From Pseudo-nitzschia pungens (taxonomy: Eukaryota; Bacillariophyta; Bacillariophyceae; Bacillariales; Bacillariaceae), in NCBI GenBank assembly GCA_037355855.1, contig CM074766.1:2666001-2730000 (forward strand): DNA of 64,000 nucleotides, given 5' to 3'. Each line of letters begins with the position of its first letter. The stretch's first letter is position 1. Made by a program: the position numbers and the translations under genes. This document shows, in pieces, positions 60,075-64,000 of the stretch. Under the pieces are notes generated by a model. It saw nothing but the letters and a program-made list of their open reading frames with translations. It had not been told where the DNA came from and searched no databases.

Positions 60075-62140
60075 TTTTCTGATCGACTGCGATGGCAACT
60101 TGTTTTTCTGATATCCAGGATGAAACTGTGATTTCGATCGTGCGTGACGTGGCGAAGCTTTTGCGCTCCCGGCCCTGGACAACAACGAATGTGGTGGAGC
60201 TTGAATACTATCGAACTATCGGACCAAATCAGATAGGTATCGTTGTCATATATTTTTGACCGGGGAATTGTAATTTTCAAACGACGTTGTCAAGTCGAAG
60301 GGTGGTTGCAATACGGAATGAAAACAATCTTGGTTTCGTCCTGGACCGCTGGTCTGTGGTGGGTGGGAAGTCAATGATTTGGAGGGTGTCAGTGCTGAGG
60401 AAAGATCACGTTCGCGGTCGCTTTGTGTTCTCGCTCGTGGTAGCGTTCGTCCCGAGTAAAATACGATCTGTCGGCCAGTCGTCCCGTCGTCTCGTCCGTT
60501 CGTTTTCCTTCTCGATTGTATGGGCTGTGCCTCTTAGCTTGCTGCTCGAAGGAACGTAGTAGAAGTTACGTACTGGTACCGCAAGGCGCAATATAGTGTG
60601 GTGCAATATAATGGAACCACTACCACCGATGGATCGGGCTCGTGTTGCGCAAAAGATGTTTCTTCTTCGGTCGGAAAACAGGAAAACTGTTGATTGCTCC
60701 CTCGTAGACTCAGGAACAACACTACTATCGACAATGGATATGTTGTACCACCGAAAAATAGGTAATGCGAATGACCAAACGTATTAACAATAACAATAAC
60801 AATAACAATAACAACGACAGCAACCGTGTGTCTCAACTGATTTGGGGTTGGTGATCTGGTTGTTCGGTAATGATATGGTTGGAGGGATGCTGTTGTTGGA
60901 ACTTGGAATGATGTAACTTACTCGTACCTTAAGCTTCACGCACGTGCAACAGAGCGGTAACTCGTACGAATACATACACGTGCGGTACATACTGTAGATG
61001 AACATAATAAAATTCCTAGATATTTTTGTCAAGCCTCATTAGTTTCCGAGATTTGTGCAACTCACTATTGTACTTGTATGTGCATTCATACCTCGTCAAG
61101 ATTCGGTCAAGTGGGTTTTGAACAATACCGATAGTGATGTTTTGTTTGATCCCGGACGGGTTTGCACCGTTTTCGAGCAGTTAGACATACCAGTACCCGT
61201 ACAGGTAAGTGCACGTTTACGAACACGACTGTGTTATGGTTAGTACAGAACTACACGGACATCATTATGACCCCTGTCAGTATTGTTGTTGGTTTCTAAC
61301 TTACTGTACCGGGATTTGTGCCAAATACGTACAATACCCGCACTCTTTTCTCAAAATACTACAGTAAGATTACACGTGACAAAATTAGAAGCAGACCCAC
61401 ATCATCCGATGTGTGCGGTACGAGTAACCTTATTGTTTCCGTGTTGCTGATAATAAAACGAGCAACCGCCATCCTCGTGTCACATACAAGTAACTTACAT
61501 GGTAATCTTACCTGTACACGTGCTTTTGTGAAACAGTGCGTGCTATGCATTCTGCAGAAGATTATTTTCGTGAGTAATCTTACCGTAATCTTACCGTAAT
61601 CTTAACCTTACCAGAACTTTATTCCGACCGTCGTACTATTATGAGTATTGGTAAATATTATCAAAGGTAATAATATTAGTAGTTTTCACTGGTACCGTAT
61701 TCATTGTGACCATCCGCAGATCCACAGGGGAGGTATCGGTGGGGAATGTATCGATTGTTGTTCTTGTTCGGAATAATTCGAATCGTCGCCGTATTCATAT
61801 TATTCATATGAATTCAAAAAATAATAAGAGATTATCTATACATAAGAAACACTAGTCGAGACCAACGTCCTTTATTTTCCGCGCGGTTTCCGGGCAGTCT
61901 AACGGCAACGTTACTATTATAAGACTACGTAAAGTCACTGCGTAGGACTAATTCTAACCAATCAAAATCAACCATCCGTACATACGCCCGCCGCAACAAC
62001 CAAACCACACGGTTCACAAAATAAAGACGAAAAACACGAAAACAGGAAAACAGGAACAACGACGATGAAAACAACAAGGAAAACAACAACAACAACAACA
62101 ACACCAGCGAACGCCTAGTAGTACTGCTGTAATGTAAAGA
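60075..62140. other. Upstream of the LRR gene; no gene seen
   Basis: The promoter of the LRR gene lies at the left. (AACAAT)n at 60784-60815. Repeated TTACCGTAATC and related words at 61355-61615. Short frames on both strands have no recognised content. Confidence 0.5.
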
Positions 62141-62630
62141 AATAATTAATCGTAATCGTAATCGTAATCGTAATCGTAATTGTAATTGTAATTGTAAATG
62201 TAATCGTTGTCGTCGTCGTCGTCGTTGCCGTCGTCGTCTAACTCAAGCAAAACGACTTAGCCTTTCGGACATGATTTTCAAGGGAGGAAATCGACTTCTT
62301 CTTTGTCTTCAAGAGGGTCGGTCCCTTGCAGCAGCAGCAGCAGCAGCAGCAGGAACGTCGATGAATTGCAACTTTGTTTGTGTACCGGCATTCACAAAAG
62401 ATCAGGATTGTGTTGTTGTTGTTTCTCTGCATTCACGAAAGACTGGGATCATCATCGTGTATTTGGTTCCCTGCACTGAGAAAAGACCGGGATCGTTGTG
62501 TATTTGGTTGCAGCTGGAACGTTGATCGATAGCAGCAGCAACAACAATGGCAGCAGGAACGTCAATTAATTGCAGCAGCAGGCAGCAGGAAGGACTGGGG
62601 TCATCATGTTGTTGTTTCTTTGCATTCCCA
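62141..62630. repeat. Microsatellite cluster
   Basis: (TAATCG)n then (TAATTG)n at 62146-62200, (GTC)n at 62205-62238, (GCA)n at 62327-62352, and three diverged copies of a segment with GGGATCATTGTGTAT/CATTC(A/C)(C/A)(A/G)AAAG (about 62400-62660). No gene. Confidence 0.8.
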
Positions 62631-62659
62631 AAAGATCGGGATCATTGTGTATGATGCTG

Positions 62660-63795
62660 TTTGGTGTCGGTGTTGCTGTCGTTGTTTGCTGTCATTGTCG
62701 CTGTTCGCTGTCATTGTCGTTGTTTGCTGTTTGCTGTCGCTGTTTGCTGCTGTCGCTGTTGTTTGCTGTCGTTGTCGTTGTTTGCTGTCGTTGTTGCTGT
62801 TTGCTGTTTGTTGTTTCGGCATTTGTTTCAGCGTTTGTTTCTTGTTCTTTGTTGTAGACCAAAGGGGAGTGTTTTGGTGAAGATGATGATGGTTGTTTGT
62901 ATGTTGTTATTGCTTGTTGCTGTCACTGTCGGTGTTGGTGTCGCTACTGTTGCCGTCGCTTTTGTTGCCGTCGCTGTTGTTGTTGTTGCTGTCACTGCTG
63001 TTGCTGTCGCTGTCGCTGTTTGCTGTCGCTGTTTGCTGTCGCTGTTTGCTGTCGCTGTTTGCTGTCGCTGTTTGCTGTCGCTGTTTGCTGTCGCTGTTTG
63101 CTGTCACTCTTGCTGGCTGCTGGTTGATTGTTACGCGTTGCTGTCGTTGCTGTCGTTCATTGTTGTCGTTCGTTGCTATCGTTCGTTGCTGTCGTTCGTT
63201 TGCTGTCGTTCGTTGCCGTTGTTCGTTTGCTGTTGTTCGTTGCTGTCGTTCGTTGCCGTTGTTCGTTTGCTGTTGTTCGTTGCTGTCGTTCGTTGCTGTT
63301 GTTCGTTGCTGTTGTTCGTTGCTGTTGTTCGTTGCTGTTGTTCGTTTGCTGTTGTTCGTTGCTGTTGTTCGTTGCTGTTGTTCGTTGCTGTTGTTCGTTT
63401 GCTGTCGTTCGTTTGCTGTCGTTCGTTGCTGTTGTTCGTTGCTGTTGTTCGTTGCTGTTGTTCGTTTGCTGTTGTTCGTTGCTGTTGTTCGTTGCTGTTG
63501 TTCGTTGCTGTTGTTCGTTGCTGTTGTTCGTTTGCTGTCGTTCGTTTGCTGTCGTTCGTTGCTGTTGTTCGTTGCTGCCGTTCGTTGGTGTCCTTGCTGT
63601 CGTTCGTTGCTGTTGTTCGTTGCTGTTGTTCGTTGCTGTCGTTAGTTTGCTGTCGTTCGTTGCTGTCGTTCCTTGCTGTCGTTCCTTGCTGTCGTTCCTT
63701 GCTGTCGTTCGTTTGCTGTCGTTCGTTTGCTGTCGTTCCTTCCTGTCCTTGCTATTGTTCGTTGCTGTTGTTCGTTGCTGTCAATCGAAATTTAT
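62660..63795. repeat. 13-bp TTCGTTGCTGTTG satellite
   Basis: About 70 copies of 13-14-bp units: GCTGTCGCTGTTT to about 63110, then GTTGCTGTTGTTC with GTTTGCTGTCGTTC variants to about 63790. The 13-bp period rotates the frame, so all three plus frames stay open for hundreds of codons (Val/Ala/Cys/Leu/Phe only). These frames are not genes. Confidence 0.93.
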
Positions 63796-64000
63796 GTGTT
63801 TCTTGTCTTTGTTGTTGCACCTCGAGGGGGAGGGGCAGGCAGTGCTCGCAGAATTCCTTTCTTAAGTGCCCGGTACTTATAGTACCTGGCCTAGCGTAAT
63901 AATAAATGCAATGACAATAATTTACAGTATTAATCACTAAGTGAGTTTAACTACTGACAATATGCGCCACCGCGCGATTTTGTTAATGTAGTCTCTCTCT
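63796..64000. other. Right edge
   Basis: Short non-repetitive stretch after the satellite; nothing recognised. Confidence 0.5.

Noticed and set aside
62661..63899. Plus-strand frames of up to 412 codons
   Set aside because: Produced by the 13-bp satellite; all three frames are open and the composition is purely repetitive.

Overview
This is a eukaryotic nuclear window, most likely from a diatom (probably a pennate species). The signs are GT-AG spliceosomal introns of about 90-350 bp; a TPI-GAPDH fusion gene, a stramenopile hallmark; an organellar EngB GTPase with a secretory-type N-terminus followed by a long extension, as expected for import into a complex plastid; a Ty1/copia element; and diatom-style membrane LRR proteins. 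Species is inference. Gene models below were spliced by eye from reading frame, intron phase and family motifs; all coordinates are in this window.

Layout. 1-490: 21-bp minisatellite. 837-1184: fragment of a Pif1-type helicase. 1965-2243: possible small Cys-rich secreted protein. 3329-5559 (-): EngB GTPase. 6259-8405: element with terminal inverted repeats carrying a tRNA-like head and a 181-bp tandem array. 8965-10985 (+): NSUN6-type RNA m5C methyltransferase. 11083-15354 (-): ZRANB3-type fork-remodelling helicase/nuclease in six exons, one of them a 17-nt microexon. 16187-18318 (+): tandem GNAT acetyltransferase. 19166-21238 (-): DDX49/Dbp8 DEAD-box helicase. 21831-30037 (+): giant (about 2,680 aa) unrecognised protein with a Tudor-like head. 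30038-33277: repeat-rich gene desert. 33278-35325 (-) and 36110-37399 (+): head-to-head TPI-GAPDH fusion and stand-alone GAPDH, sharing 365 bp of identical DNA in inverted orientation. 37819-43655 (-): zf-4CXXC_R1/AT-hook/PHD/bromodomain chromatin protein. 44185-50883: young Ty1/copia insertion (two 378-bp LTRs, CGCGG target duplication) whose pol frame is broken by a 166-bp tandem duplication. 52117-60074 (-): multi-pass membrane protein with an LNR module and about 26 one-repeat LRR exons of about 72 nt. 60075-64000: microsatellites and a 13-bp satellite, no supported gene.

Functional threads. Several neighbours serve RNA or DNA maintenance (NSUN6, DDX49, ZRANB3, the PHD-bromodomain protein), two serve lower glycolysis, and the distal end is a rapidly evolving receptor-like locus next to a new transposon. 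Genes are packed divergently or convergently in the 3-30 kb and 33-44 kb blocks (for example 97 bp between the NSUN6 and ZRANB3 stop codons), while 30-33 kb and 60-64 kb are repeat deserts. The strongest oddities are the inverted GAPDH tract, the LRR exon array, the complete ZRANB3 architecture with its microexon, and the TIR element with an internal satellite.
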